This document shows, one piece after another, positions 12,022-21,687 of a stretch of 64,000 nt of DNA. This stretch comes from a virus. Where the stretch lies: positions 1 through 64,000 of IMG/VR virus record IMGVR_UViG_3300046804_004994; one strand, written 5' to 3'. The notes under the pieces are model-generated. The model saw nothing but the letters and a program-made list of their open reading frames with translations. It did not search any database and was not told the origin of the DNA. The stretch's first letter is position 1. Each line of letters begins with the position of its first letter. Both the position numbers and the translations under genes were made by a program.

Positions 12022-12546
12022 TCACTTTGTCAGCACCACATTATATATATCACCTGTATTGGATTGTAATATTGCATATACATCATTTGATGATAAATCT
12101 ATAAATTGCGTGTTTGATATTAACAGTTTTTCGTATACACTAAAATATGAATCTTGTGAAATTGTTATTGGGAACACAAATCTATAAGTGGTATAGTTTG
12201 CAAAATATAACAACACTTGTGCAGATAATTGCATATAATATGATGCGCTTGAAGGATGATACGTATGTTCAAATGTATCTAACCCATCACTAAACTGATT
12301 CGTTTCAGCAATTCTTACAGTTTGATCTGTATCAGCATAGGTACGAACAATTGAATTTTCAATCAAAATGTTTTTACTGCTGTCACCATAATCAATTAAC
12401 ACTTTTAAAACTTGATTTTCTGAGTCATTTATATCGGTTAAATCAAATGTTAGCGTGGTACTACCAGTAAACACTTTTCTAGGAAAAAAGTATGAACCTG
12501 ATATATTTGTCGAAGTTAAAGAAGGTGTATATGTATAAGTTGTCAT
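12022..12546 (-). CDS. Small PKD/Ig-like domain protein
   Basis: The 174-residue protein looks like a single PKD/Ig-like beta-sandwich with strand pattern LTFDLTDIN, VLKVLIDYGDSSKN and FEHTYHPSSASYYMQLSAQV. The Asp-Tyr-Gly-Asp turn and the later His-Thr-Tyr correspond to the WDFGDG and HTY positions of PKD domains. It overlaps the upstream 978-residue gene by 4 bases. It may be a small decorating or connecting subunit of the baseplate-fibre complex. Confidence 0.6.
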   Translation of the reverse strand: MTTYTYTPSLTSTNISGSYFFPRKVFTGSTTLTFDLTDINDSENQVLKVLIDYGDSSKNILIENSIVRTYADTDQTVRIAETNQFSDGLDTFEHTYHPSSASYYMQLSAQVLLYFANYTTYRFVFPITISQDSYFSVYEKLLISNTQFIDLSSNDVYAILQSNTGDIYNVVLTK

Positions 12547-15479
12547 ACTATAATAATTGTTCCGTCAGAAGATGATATTTTAAAATTACTATTAATGGGT
12601 GAAGTTGATACCAAATTATACATTGTTAATGATTGACTATCACGCATATTATGTGTAAGCGTTTTTGTCCAATCACTTAATTTGTATACATTTGCACAGT
12701 TAATGTCAATTGCATCGTTTTTATAATCAAAAATACTTTGGTAAATATATGACATATGATTTTGATCATATCCAACCCATGTAAGTCCGTATTTTTTATT
12801 TCTTGAATTATATGTGAGATTAGGAACAGATATATGTGTCAATTTCACATTTAGACTACTACTATAATGTGATGTTATTTCACTTAAAGCGGTAGTGTTT
12901 AATGGATAAATTTTCTTTACCGAATTTGTTGCAAATGTATACTTATAAATGATAGGATAATATGTTACTAAATTAGATTGGGTATTATATCCAGACATTG
13001 TAACTATTATTGAATATCCTAATGTTTCATGAATAAATGGTGCTGCAAATGACAAACCTGATAATGCAATAACATTATTTGCTGTATTTGGAGCTTGAAA
13101 TATTTCATCAAACAACAACTTATCTATTATCAAATAATTTGACGATTCAATAAAGATTGTATTATCATGGATATATAAGTGTTTGATTTCAGTGTTGACA
13201 TCATTTTGCACTGCGGCGCTGTATTTTATTAAAATTGCGCTTAATGCTGCTGATAATGGATATACAATGCTATTAGAAATATTTCGTACAAATGCTTTAC
13301 CTGTTAACGATTGATAATTAGCTTGTGTATAATTTACTGCTTCACTTGTAATGGTAGAAAATTCTGTTAATGAGGTTTCAATTACATCGTCTACATAGAC
13401 ACCTGAATTGTATCGATAATTATAATCATTTGTGAGCTTGCAAGTATTACCTAAAAATGTATAACAATCTAATAATAGGTATGAATCGCTACTAGTTTGA
13501 TATGCTAATGTTAAATTGCCAGATAGTGCAGGATTTCCTGAAATTGCATGATTGAATGATGGTGAAATTGAACCAATACCAGCATCATACAATTCATTAT
13601 AAAAATATGTGGTATCATATATCGATCCAGGCCATGTGGTTGAATCTGTGCTATATGTTTCTGGTAAAAGCTCGCCATTATTAAATGTGAGAGATCCACC
13701 ATCTACAAATAAACACGTTTTAGACGGATCTGGACATTCTTCATATGGATATATTTCTCGGAAATATAATGTATTCTCAGCAGTAAATGAGGGTGAATAT
13801 GTGCTGCTTAAAAATGATTGTGCGGTTAGTCCAGTTCGTATAGTATTTGTTCCAATTGTACCGGTTGCTGAATAATCAAAATTGTAATACTCATCATCAT
13901 CGTATAATAAGTGGCCGTCAATTACAATACACTTTGGTCGAATATCACTATTAACAGATTTATATAATTTTGGAGGCGAATGTTTAAATATACCATACTG
14001 GTTCCCATATATATCAGATTTCCAATCTGTTATAATACCTTTATTATATAATGAACTAAAATTGGTTGTGGTGCCGGATAATCCTATTTGTTTGCTATTG
14101 TGAATTTGTCCAAGTGAATAATAACCGTAGAAACTTTGTGTATATGGAGTAATACGTACATCACCTTCAGCGTAATACATGCTTGAATTGTTAACTGATG
14201 TATTATAGTCAATAATTTGAATTAATGGAAGGTCATAAATGTTACGAGTCAACCCTGTGGTGTTCCCGTACATGTTTGGATCTGGAAAAATATAAATTTT
14301 ATCCGGCTCTAACTTAGAATAATCAATTTTATACTTTTTTTCTGGATAAGAAAAGTATAAAATTCCTTGTTTATCAGGTGTAAAAAAACCTCCAATTGTT
14401 CTAATATCCTTTAATTCAGATTTTTCTTCAATTGTTGCAGTTGATGGAAAATGCCTATTGAGTAAATTACCTGTTGGATTCGTTGCAGTAAATAATTTAC
14501 CTGACCCCACATTAGTAATAGTACTGCCTGTGGATAAGTAATAAAAATCAGTGCCAATATATTTTTCAATTAGTTTTTTACGTAAATTAACTATTCGTGT
14601 AGATGAATCAATTGAGCTAGTAATATATTGATAAAAACTATCAGATAGTTTGCAATCTAAATTAACAGATGTGAAGTCATAATTGATTGAAAAGTTTTTA
14701 CCAAGCTCAGATAAAAATACTACACCGGAAAAAATTTCTTGTTTTAACGCTTTATCAAAATTAATGAATAAATCTGCATTAATATCATTAACATTTGATG
14801 TGAAATATTCTTTGCGTTCAAAATTTTTGACATCATAGTCTGTTGCACTAATGGTTGGATCTAAATCAAAATAATCATTGTATAAATCAAATAATTCTAC
14901 AGTTTCAATATCAAGATTTTGAATGATTGCAGATAATGGCGTGTTTACTATTTCGAAATTGACAGGCTCATCATTCTGAAATACATAATCAGTGAGTTCT
15001 TCAAAAACTGCAATTTTTACGCTAGATTGGTTCCCTTTGATCTTATTCTTTTCTACTTGATAAGTAATTTTTTCACGTTTTTGAGTGTAAAACTGGCAAA
15101 TCTCAAATATTTTACGAGAGTAAAACGGAATAATAATTGCAGCTTCTGTAGGATTGTTTAAATCTATGTTAGAAAGGAACCTCTTTTCTTCTACAGTGGT
15201 ATATTTTAACGATATATCTTGTAATAACTCAATATACCTAGCTTTTATGTTTGATTGAACATCGCCATCAATCAATCCTTGCTTTTTATACCATAATTGC
15301 AAATATATTTGATATGATTCATTATAATTCTGAGGAGTTATAACTTCTTTCGAATATTTTAAAAAGTCATAAAAGGTAAACGGGGATTGATGATCTAATG
15401 CAGTGACATTATTGGAATTATCACTAATAATAGAATTAGCTGGCAGTACTTTTTTAAAAGTAGTCAGTTCGATTGACAT
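12543..15479 (-). CDS. Large baseplate- or fibre-associated structural protein, unknown family
   Basis: This 978-residue protein is not assigned to a family. The N-terminal 250 residues are helical and charged (YQIYLQLWYKKQGLIDGDVQ and following), like an attachment region, and the remainder is beta-rich with many Tyr, Ser and Thr and no clear repeat. It lies between the PKD/propeller gene and the small PKD protein. This suggests it bridges the baseplate (gp6 and gp25 are just upstream) to the distal adhesins. An ACTAAATA element lies 6 bases before the ATG. Confidence 0.55.
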   Translation of the reverse strand: MSIELTTFKKVLPANSIISDNSNNVTALDHQSPFTFYDFLKYSKEVITPQNYNESYQIYLQLWYKKQGLIDGDVQSNIKARYIELLQDISLKYTTVEEKRFLSNIDLNNPTEAAIIIPFYSRKIFEICQFYTQKREKITYQVEKNKIKGNQSSVKIAVFEELTDYVFQNDEPVNFEIVNTPLSAIIQNLDIETVELFDLYNDYFDLDPTISATDYDVKNFERKEYFTSNVNDINADLFINFDKALKQEIFSGVVFLSELGKNFSINYDFTSVNLDCKLSDSFYQYITSSIDSSTRIVNLRKKLIEKYIGTDFYYLSTGSTITNVGSGKLFTATNPTGNLLNRHFPSTATIEEKSELKDIRTIGGFFTPDKQGILYFSYPEKKYKIDYSKLEPDKIYIFPDPNMYGNTTGLTRNIYDLPLIQIIDYNTSVNNSSMYYAEGDVRITPYTQSFYGYYSLGQIHNSKQIGLSGTTTNFSSLYNKGIITDWKSDIYGNQYGIFKHSPPKLYKSVNSDIRPKCIVIDGHLLYDDDEYYNFDYSATGTIGTNTIRTGLTAQSFLSSTYSPSFTAENTLYFREIYPYEECPDPSKTCLFVDGGSLTFNNGELLPETYSTDSTTWPGSIYDTTYFYNELYDAGIGSISPSFNHAISGNPALSGNLTLAYQTSSDSYLLLDCYTFLGNTCKLTNDYNYRYNSGVYVDDVIETSLTEFSTITSEAVNYTQANYQSLTGKAFVRNISNSIVYPLSAALSAILIKYSAAVQNDVNTEIKHLYIHDNTIFIESSNYLIIDKLLFDEIFQAPNTANNVIALSGLSFAAPFIHETLGYSIIVTMSGYNTQSNLVTYYPIIYKYTFATNSVKKIYPLNTTALSEITSHYSSSLNVKLTHISVPNLTYNSRNKKYGLTWVGYDQNHMSYIYQSIFDYKNDAIDINCANVYKLSDWTKTLTHNMRDSQSLTMYNLVSTSPINSNFKISSSDGTIIIV

Positions 15480-15485
15480 ATAATG

Positions 15486-15493
15486 TATTTAGT
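15486..15493 (-). promoter_or_regulatory. Late promoter-like ACTAAATA
   Basis: Six bases before the ATG of the 978-residue structural gene; its first base overlaps the stop of the PKD/propeller gene. Confidence 0.55.
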
Positions 15494-18400
15494 TAATCGA
15501 TAACTGTCGCGCTAGTAAATAATTGCAAGCCTTTAAATAACTGACATGTTAACATGTTTTCTGCAATAGTTTTCCAGTCAGTCTTAGAACTTAAAGTTTG
15601 TGACCAAGTTGTATGTTCCCAATCAATTGTTCCTTCTAACTGACTATTTTCAGGTTGATGTATATATTCATAGAATGAATATGTTTCATCTATTTGATCT
15701 ATTGTGAATGCATCAGGTAATACTAAATTCCATCCCCATCTAATACTAAATGTAGACAATGCATACGTTTGCAATGCTTCATTTTTATATTCTGTGTAAT
15801 TCCCACTTAAAATATCAGTGTTCAATAATTTGTACTTATTGCTAAATTTTTCAAGTGCGACAATTGGCATTGATGCGGAACCTGCTGTCAAAATTGTGGT
15901 ATATATGTCAAGTTTATTGCCAATATTAATACCAAACACATCGTTATCTATAGTTCCTCGACGATCAAAGTTTTCACTAAAGATATTATTGCTACCCCAC
16001 AATTTTGTTTGCTTAATAGAAAATATATCTACTAGTCTTGCTATGTTTGAGGGGTACGCAAACTTGAATTTATCAAATTGTACTAACTCTTGACCAAATT
16101 CTTGATATATACTTGCTAGATTGTTAATATTGCATGTATACGCATTGTAAGTATTATCGACAAAATTTGCTATTTTTTCATTTACACGTTTTCCTAACGT
16201 GTTTGGGCTGGAGTGTTTGTTTCCAACTATAGTTCCAATAAAATTATCAAATAAAATCGGCTTATCTAATATGTTTTCCTGGAATATAAACGACTTATAC
16301 ATATCAGTAAAGTCAACATATTCATTAATCTTACTGAATTGATAACCACCGCTAAGTGGATATACCGTAAATGTATCAGAAGTTGTAGTAGCAACTGTGG
16401 AATATGTTGGGTCATATTTTAATATGTAACGCAACCCAGTCCAATCACCGTACCCCAATAACATTTGCATATCATTAGGATCTGAAATAGTATCGAGCAC
16501 AGCTTCTTCATATGGATTTATCGCAGATGGTGTCACTACATATAAAGTCTTGTTTGTGTCGTCACCTACATATATCTTACCGTTAAATGTGCCACCAATA
16601 GCACCAATATCACTAAGATAATTTGTACTATTAGATGTTAATGGTACTTGATATGTCGTAAGTGTGAAAGATGTGCTGTCAATACCAATTAAGTTTAGTT
16701 TATTATGAGAAATCCAAATATTTTCATTAGTATCAATAGTTATATAACCGATACTACCACTTATAGCAATTGTTGTAACTGCTGCGGTAGCTGAATTAAT
16801 GTGTAATATGTTATCGTTAAATGTAGATAATATAGTAGCAGTCGTTTTACAGTCTTTATAGATAACCCATACATTATTACTTGGATCAACTAACAATGAA
16901 TCAGCTGAATATCCTGCTGTTAATGGAATTGTTGATAAAACTGTGCCATTGGTATCATATTTTACAAGATATGACGAAATTGGGTTACTATAACTTACCC
17001 ATATATTATCCGCGATATCAGTATCGACGCAACTTGGTGTTAAACTGTTATCTCCAGCATAGCCGCTTAATGTAGCATATGTTTCAGTTGCAGTCAACGC
17101 TATATTTGTTAATGGTGGGTATGCAACTGCAGTTACTTTATTAGTTAATGCGTTTATTTTAATAGTACTAACAGCGTCGAATAATGTTACCCATACATCT
17201 TCATTAGAATCAATACAAATATGTGACGGTGCAGCACTAGACAGATTACCTAATAAGCTTACTACATTGTTATTACTTAATGTCATTGCTGATAATGACA
17301 ATTCAACAGTTTTTAATCCCGCAGGCGTTAATTTTATAATTTTATCATTGTCTGCATCAGTTAACCACACATTTCCTAATATAGTACTATTAACAACCGT
17401 CGCTAATGATGAAATTCCAGAGAGACCGTAACTAGAAACTGTTGTGTTAGTTGTGGTCAGCCCTGTTGTCGAGTCAATTTCTATTAAATGCAATGAATCG
17501 CTATCTGGTTGAGCGAGCCATCCATAAAATTCTCCAGCAGACGCACTAGTAGATATTGTTGCTTTAATATAAACATCATTGCAAGGTTGGTTAAACTGCA
17601 AATATCCTTTAAAATATCCACCAGATAAGCTACGCGCCGTAAGTGTTCCAAAATCTGCATAAATATTTACTCCACCTACACTATAACCTGCACCACTCAA
17701 CACTTCAATTTTAACTGTATTTGCCTCAGATAATGTGTTGTCATGTATTAAAACATGTTTATGCTTTTTATCTACATTATTTTCATCTAATATTTTAACT
17801 ACAAACGGTATTTTAGTGTCAACAAATTGGTTCTTATCAATATCAAAGGTGTTTATACCATTTGAAGTAATATCTAATGCTGATGAGTATGGTGATGCAC
17901 AAATAGTATAAAAAATTGTTTGTGGTATTTGTTGGATTACTTGATACGGTGTGTCTAATAATAAGTTTGAATAGTCAGTAAAATGTTTCCCATCAATTGA
18001 TACAAAAATTAATGTATTATTGCCAATATTAGAAATAAGATCGTCAGTATAATACACATCTACTCGCCCACTAGTACCTGCAAAACATGCTCCTTTATCA
18101 GTTTCTAAACACTTTACTAAGTTTATACCTGATAATTTAAAATATAACAATTCATTAGTAGTGTTTACCTTATCTACTGGTATATATTCATCTATCCCAC
18201 GGACACAATTATACGTTTTAGTAAAAAATCCTGTGTAAGGTAACAAATGATCATATGCCGATTTTTCATATTGTTCTAAATTTAATAAAGGGGCATTGCA
18301 ACCACTTGCAAATAAATTAAACGTGTATTCTTTATCTTCTTGATAAGATGCTGCATTATTAAATCGATGAATTGTAAAATAATTATCTTTATATGATGGG

Positions 18401-18759
18401 TAAATACCGTATGAACCGGTATTTGTTAAAACAAATGTATCTGGTATATAATCTGTAACGGTTACAATCTTTTTATATGAATCTATTACACCTGCACCGA
18501 GTTTATCAATTAAATTTAATGTAACCGTGTAAGTTCCAGGTAACCTATAATAATGTGATGCTGTTATACTTGTTGAAGTCGTGCCATCTCCAAATTCCCA
18601 TAACAATTTTTTATTAGAAAAGTTATTACCTGTATCGGTTAGACCATGCGGTATAAAAGTAAATGGTGTGATCTCCAAACTATAACTAGATAGACTATAG
18701 TTACCTGTATAGTTTTTAACGTGAAAATAATTATATGCAGTGTTAATTAGATGTTCCAT
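15493..18759 (-). CDS. Giant fibre protein: PKD domain plus NHL/Vgb-like propeller
   Basis: The 1088-residue protein has a PKD domain at about residues 30-105 (LLWEFGDGTTS, then HYYRLPGTYTVTLNLID). Between about residues 410 and 690 it has regularly spaced blades of the NHL/virginiamycin-B-lyase type: GNVWLTDADNDKIIKLTPAG, DSNEDVWVTLFD, ADNIWVSYSNP, SNNVWVIYKD and NENIWISHN. The C-terminal 250 residues are mixed helix and strand and include a Trp-rich segment. Propellers of this type bind ligands or proteins, so it is a strong receptor-binding candidate. Its ATG shares one base with the stop of the gp6-like gene, linking it to the baseplate operon. Confidence 0.7.
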   Translation of the reverse strand: MEHLINTAYNYFHVKNYTGNYSLSSYSLEITPFTFIPHGLTDTGNNFSNKKLLWEFGDGTTSTSITASHYYRLPGTYTVTLNLIDKLGAGVIDSYKKIVTVTDYIPDTFVLTNTGSYGIYPSYKDNYFTIHRFNNAASYQEDKEYTFNLFASGCNAPLLNLEQYEKSAYDHLLPYTGFFTKTYNCVRGIDEYIPVDKVNTTNELLYFKLSGINLVKCLETDKGACFAGTSGRVDVYYTDDLISNIGNNTLIFVSIDGKHFTDYSNLLLDTPYQVIQQIPQTIFYTICASPYSSALDITSNGINTFDIDKNQFVDTKIPFVVKILDENNVDKKHKHVLIHDNTLSEANTVKIEVLSGAGYSVGGVNIYADFGTLTARSLSGGYFKGYLQFNQPCNDVYIKATISTSASAGEFYGWLAQPDSDSLHLIEIDSTTGLTTTNTTVSSYGLSGISSLATVVNSTILGNVWLTDADNDKIIKLTPAGLKTVELSLSAMTLSNNNVVSLLGNLSSAAPSHICIDSNEDVWVTLFDAVSTIKINALTNKVTAVAYPPLTNIALTATETYATLSGYAGDNSLTPSCVDTDIADNIWVSYSNPISSYLVKYDTNGTVLSTIPLTAGYSADSLLVDPSNNVWVIYKDCKTTATILSTFNDNILHINSATAAVTTIAISGSIGYITIDTNENIWISHNKLNLIGIDSTSFTLTTYQVPLTSNSTNYLSDIGAIGGTFNGKIYVGDDTNKTLYVVTPSAINPYEEAVLDTISDPNDMQMLLGYGDWTGLRYILKYDPTYSTVATTTSDTFTVYPLSGGYQFSKINEYVDFTDMYKSFIFQENILDKPILFDNFIGTIVGNKHSSPNTLGKRVNEKIANFVDNTYNAYTCNINNLASIYQEFGQELVQFDKFKFAYPSNIARLVDIFSIKQTKLWGSNNIFSENFDRRGTIDNDVFGINIGNKLDIYTTILTAGSASMPIVALEKFSNKYKLLNTDILSGNYTEYKNEALQTYALSTFSIRWGWNLVLPDAFTIDQIDETYSFYEYIHQPENSQLEGTIDWEHTTWSQTLSSKTDWKTIAENMLTCQLFKGLQLFTSATVID

Positions 18760-20582
18760 TATTCGACAATAATATTAGCCAATTGCTTTGTTAATTCATA
18801 GAAAAACGGAAATTGAAATTTCTGCAATCTAATATTCTGAGCGGTGGTGTTAACATTTACATTAGGATATAACGGATTCCAATAAATAAAATTCAATTTT
18901 TCAGTTGTAATTGTGGAATCGTTTAATGTTCTTACTATTTCAATATTTGACACGCCAGGAATATTTAAAATATCTATATTCAATGTGTTAAAGTCCATCA
19001 ATTGTCCTAACTCATTATTTTTTAATGCAAAAAAATTGGTTATAATTGCCCCGACTTGTGTTTTTATTTGTTCTTTTGATAAAATAGAGTTTGCGGCGCG
19101 TTTTACTTTTAATTTTGTCGTATCTTTAATAGATACTGTTAAAGGTTCATCAATAAAAGGTAGTCCAAATGCAAAACTTACATAAATTGGATCATTTACA
19201 GTAATATTATGCGTTTCGCATTTAATATTATTGAAAAAGTTTTTAATTGTTTGTTTTTGAGCAACAGGCAACACGTTTGGAGTTGTTTCATTAGAAATTG
19301 CTGCAATAGAAGGCACAACAAAAATATTAATGTTATTAAAATCACATGCATCGTTAAATGTTACTTGATTGAACAGTACACGTTCATCAGTATTAGGTTG
19401 TTCTAAACCGATATCATAAAAATACTTAATATATGTTGACACGAATTCTTGATTATTAATAACTGAACAACTATTAATGATTGATGTAAAATTCTTTGAC
19501 AAGAATGCTATATAATCTGCACTACTAACTGCACGATTTTGTGCAACAAATAATGCTGGAGCGTTTTGTCTAATTTCATCAACCGATTCAATTTGAGTCG
19601 GATCAGTTGATTGAAAAATATTTGAAACTTGCAGAGTTTGTACACTATTTGCATTAAGATATATTAAGCTGGAATCATATATATCCGTACCAATTTCTCT
19701 AAACAATGTAGAGTTATATAGTGTTATAATTCCAGAATTTATAACGTTTGGACCAATAACTCCAAGCTTTCCGTCACTTTGAAGATAAAATATTGCTACT
19801 TCATCACCAGTATTTAACTGTTTACCATTTATATTATTACCAAACTTAATCTCATAACGATTAAACTCGTTGAACCGTTTTTCAAATGCTTTTGTGTTAG
19901 CGTCTACTACAAATAAGCTACTCGACTCATTCCATTCACTCCATTTACCTGTAAGAATATCTTTAACGAATACATAAATGTTATTGTTATCGATAAATTT
20001 ATCACTTGTATCATTGTTACCAGGGTCGATTGCAATGGTCACCTGTTCAAATGCTTCACCAATTGCAGTATATGTTGGATACTCTTTAAAAACACCTTGA
20101 TATAAAATATTGTTTTCACCAATTGACGCAATTTCTTCACTCCCATTTAAAGTCTTTTCAAATGAAATGTCTTTATTAGTGGAATAAACGTTTCCATTGA
20201 AAATAATTTGTGCAAAGCGTTTTAATGTGTAAAAATTTGGAGAAAGATTGCTATTTGCTACTAATTTGAAGTTTAGCAATGATGTTTGCCTTCCTTGAGG
20301 TTTATATCCAATCAAAGAAACAATTTTATTAATATTTTCATACAATTCCGCTTGACTAAAGATGGCTTCTGACGAAGTGTTATTAAGATAAAACAATAAT
20401 AAGTGATAAGAAAACGCTAAAATATCAGTTAATGCAGAGATATTGCTACCTTCATAAGCAATATCAGGGAATAATTGACTATCTTTTAATTTATCGACAA
20501 ACATTTGACGGAGACTAACTGCATCAAATGTTGCATATGCTTGTCGAGGTAAATTGTATTCTAAATATTCTGTTGTAGCCAT
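18759..20582 (-). CDS. 6: Baseplate wedge subunit, T4 gp6-like
   Basis: The 607-residue protein matches the T4 gp6 pattern. Near the N-terminus it has FPDIAYEGSNISALTDILAF, followed by the segment NNTSSEAIFSQAELYENI and SLIGYKPQG, which is typical of gp6 homologues. A baseplate-J-like core follows and a conserved C-terminal beta region ends near FIYWNPLYPNV. T4 gp6 is about 660 residues. Two copies per wedge form the ring that ties the baseplate together. It follows gp25 by 3 bases, as in other T4-like phages where these wedge genes sit together. Confidence 0.9.
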   Translation of the reverse strand: MATTEYLEYNLPRQAYATFDAVSLRQMFVDKLKDSQLFPDIAYEGSNISALTDILAFSYHLLLFYLNNTSSEAIFSQAELYENINKIVSLIGYKPQGRQTSLLNFKLVANSNLSPNFYTLKRFAQIIFNGNVYSTNKDISFEKTLNGSEEIASIGENNILYQGVFKEYPTYTAIGEAFEQVTIAIDPGNNDTSDKFIDNNNIYVFVKDILTGKWSEWNESSSLFVVDANTKAFEKRFNEFNRYEIKFGNNINGKQLNTGDEVAIFYLQSDGKLGVIGPNVINSGIITLYNSTLFREIGTDIYDSSLIYLNANSVQTLQVSNIFQSTDPTQIESVDEIRQNAPALFVAQNRAVSSADYIAFLSKNFTSIINSCSVINNQEFVSTYIKYFYDIGLEQPNTDERVLFNQVTFNDACDFNNINIFVVPSIAAISNETTPNVLPVAQKQTIKNFFNNIKCETHNITVNDPIYVSFAFGLPFIDEPLTVSIKDTTKLKVKRAANSILSKEQIKTQVGAIITNFFALKNNELGQLMDFNTLNIDILNIPGVSNIEIVRTLNDSTITTEKLNFIYWNPLYPNVNVNTTAQNIRLQKFQFPFFYELTKQLANIIVE

Positions 20583-20585
20583 TGT

Positions 20586-21065
20586 TTATACTTTTGTAAA
20601 AATGTAACCATCATTATTTAAGATGCCTAATATGCTTACGCCAGTTAAATTCAACGAAGGCACTGAAATACTAATATCAATTTCATATTGCTGTTGGTCT
20701 TCATCAACAGCAATTTTAATAAAATCAATTACCACTCTTGGTTCAAATACATTAATTTGAGATGTAATAATATTACCTAATTGTTCACCACGAAATTTTG
20801 TAACTTGCTCAAACAATAAGCCGCGAAAATCTAATCCATATGCAGGATTTAAAATTTTCTCTCCTGGGCTGGTGGTTAAAAGGTTACGAATGGAGTTTTT
20901 AACAGCCTCTACATCGTAATCCGCTTTAAAATCTTGTCTTTCCTGTTGTTTATATTTTTGTGAGTTGGCCGTATAATTTTCAATTAAATCTAAATGCACA
21001 TCTTTATAAAGATATGCTGAATTTGATTGTTGCTTTGGCAGTGCAGTTAAATTAATTTTGGCCAT
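20586..21065 (-). CDS. 25: Baseplate wedge subunit, gp25/gpW family
   Basis: The 159-residue protein carries the gp25 signature: VKNSIRNLLTTSPGEKILNP followed by AYGLDFRGLLFEQ, where the Arg-Asn-Leu-Leu and the Gly-Glu-Lys...Pro-x-Tyr-Gly positions are the family hallmarks. gp25 joins the wedge to the central hub and primes sheath assembly. The N-terminus is slightly extended compared with T4. An ATTAAATA element lies 5 bases before the ATG and is back-to-back with one for the divergent gene at 21100. Confidence 0.9.
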   Translation of the reverse strand: MAKINLTALPKQQSNSAYLYKDVHLDLIENYTANSQKYKQQERQDFKADYDVEAVKNSIRNLLTTSPGEKILNPAYGLDFRGLLFEQVTKFRGEQLGNIITSQINVFEPRVVIDFIKIAVDEDQQQYEIDISISVPSLNLTGVSILGILNNDGYIFTKV

Positions 21066-21070
21066 AAAAA

Positions 21071-21078
21071 TATTTAAT
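21071..21078 (-). promoter_or_regulatory. Late promoter-like ATTAAATA (gp25)
   Basis: Five bases before the gp25 ATG and arranged back-to-back with the element at 21086-21093. Confidence 0.55.
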
Positions 21079-21085
21079 GGGGATC

Positions 21086-21093
21086 ATTAAATA
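21086..21093 (+). promoter_or_regulatory. Late promoter-like ATTAAATA
   Basis: Six bases before the ATG of the 195-residue plus-strand gene; this supports the ATG over the TTG. Confidence 0.55.
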
Positions 21094-21099
21094 CTATTG

Positions 21100-21687
21100 A
21101 TGAACAGCAAATTTATTAAATTATGGGAATCTTCTATGCAACGCTTTACCCGTGGAGGTTTCTCTGTAGGTGACTTTATTGAATTTATCAAAAATTATAA
21201 ATCACATAATGATTTCAAAGCATTAAACCCGGAAATGCAAAAAGAATTAGAAGATATGATCAATTCTAATTTACATATCCGTGTGGTTAATATTAAAGAT
21301 GTGATGCCTACAGCAAAGCCTGGTAATGTGGATAATATGAATGGTAATAATGTGGTATTAGATATTGCTGCGGATCATGGCGGTGGCAGACATATTCAAC
21401 AATTTACTGTTCCAACAACACTTATTACACGAATTGATGTATATCCAAATGTTGCACCAAAAATTCCTGAAGGATTGGTTCGTCCTAATAAGACAATTAT
21501 TAAACCAGAAGAGTATACACAAGAAGATAATGAAGAAATTGCAAAGACTCACCAGACTATGCAAGGGAATAGTATGAAAAAAGCAGATACTTCTTTACTT
21601 AATAAGAATGTTAAAATTCCTGCAAAAGAGGCTGAAGGTGCAAAGTCACCAGCAATAAGCTATACTATTAACTACATGAAGAGTTAA
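21100..21687 (+). CDS. Hypothetical late protein
   Basis: I start this at the ATG at 21100 (MNSKFIKLWESSMQRF, 195 residues) rather than at the TTG one codon upstream. An ATTAAATA element ends 6 bases before it. The protein is hydrophilic, with a basic aromatic N-terminus, a beta-rich middle (VVNIKDVMPTAKPGNV, then a His-Gly-Gly-Gly-Arg-His segment) and a Lys-rich tail. No family is recognised. It is one of few plus-strand genes, inserted between gp25 and gp44, and its 3' end overlaps the gp44-like gene by 20 bases. Confidence 0.7.
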   Translation: MNSKFIKLWESSMQRFTRGGFSVGDFIEFIKNYKSHNDFKALNPEMQKELEDMINSNLHIRVVNIKDVMPTAKPGNVDNMNGNNVVLDIAADHGGGRHIQQFTVPTTLITRIDVYPNVAPKIPEGLVRPNKTIIKPEEYTQEDNEEIAKTHQTMQGNSMKKADTSLLNKNVKIPAKEAEGAKSPAISYTINYMKS

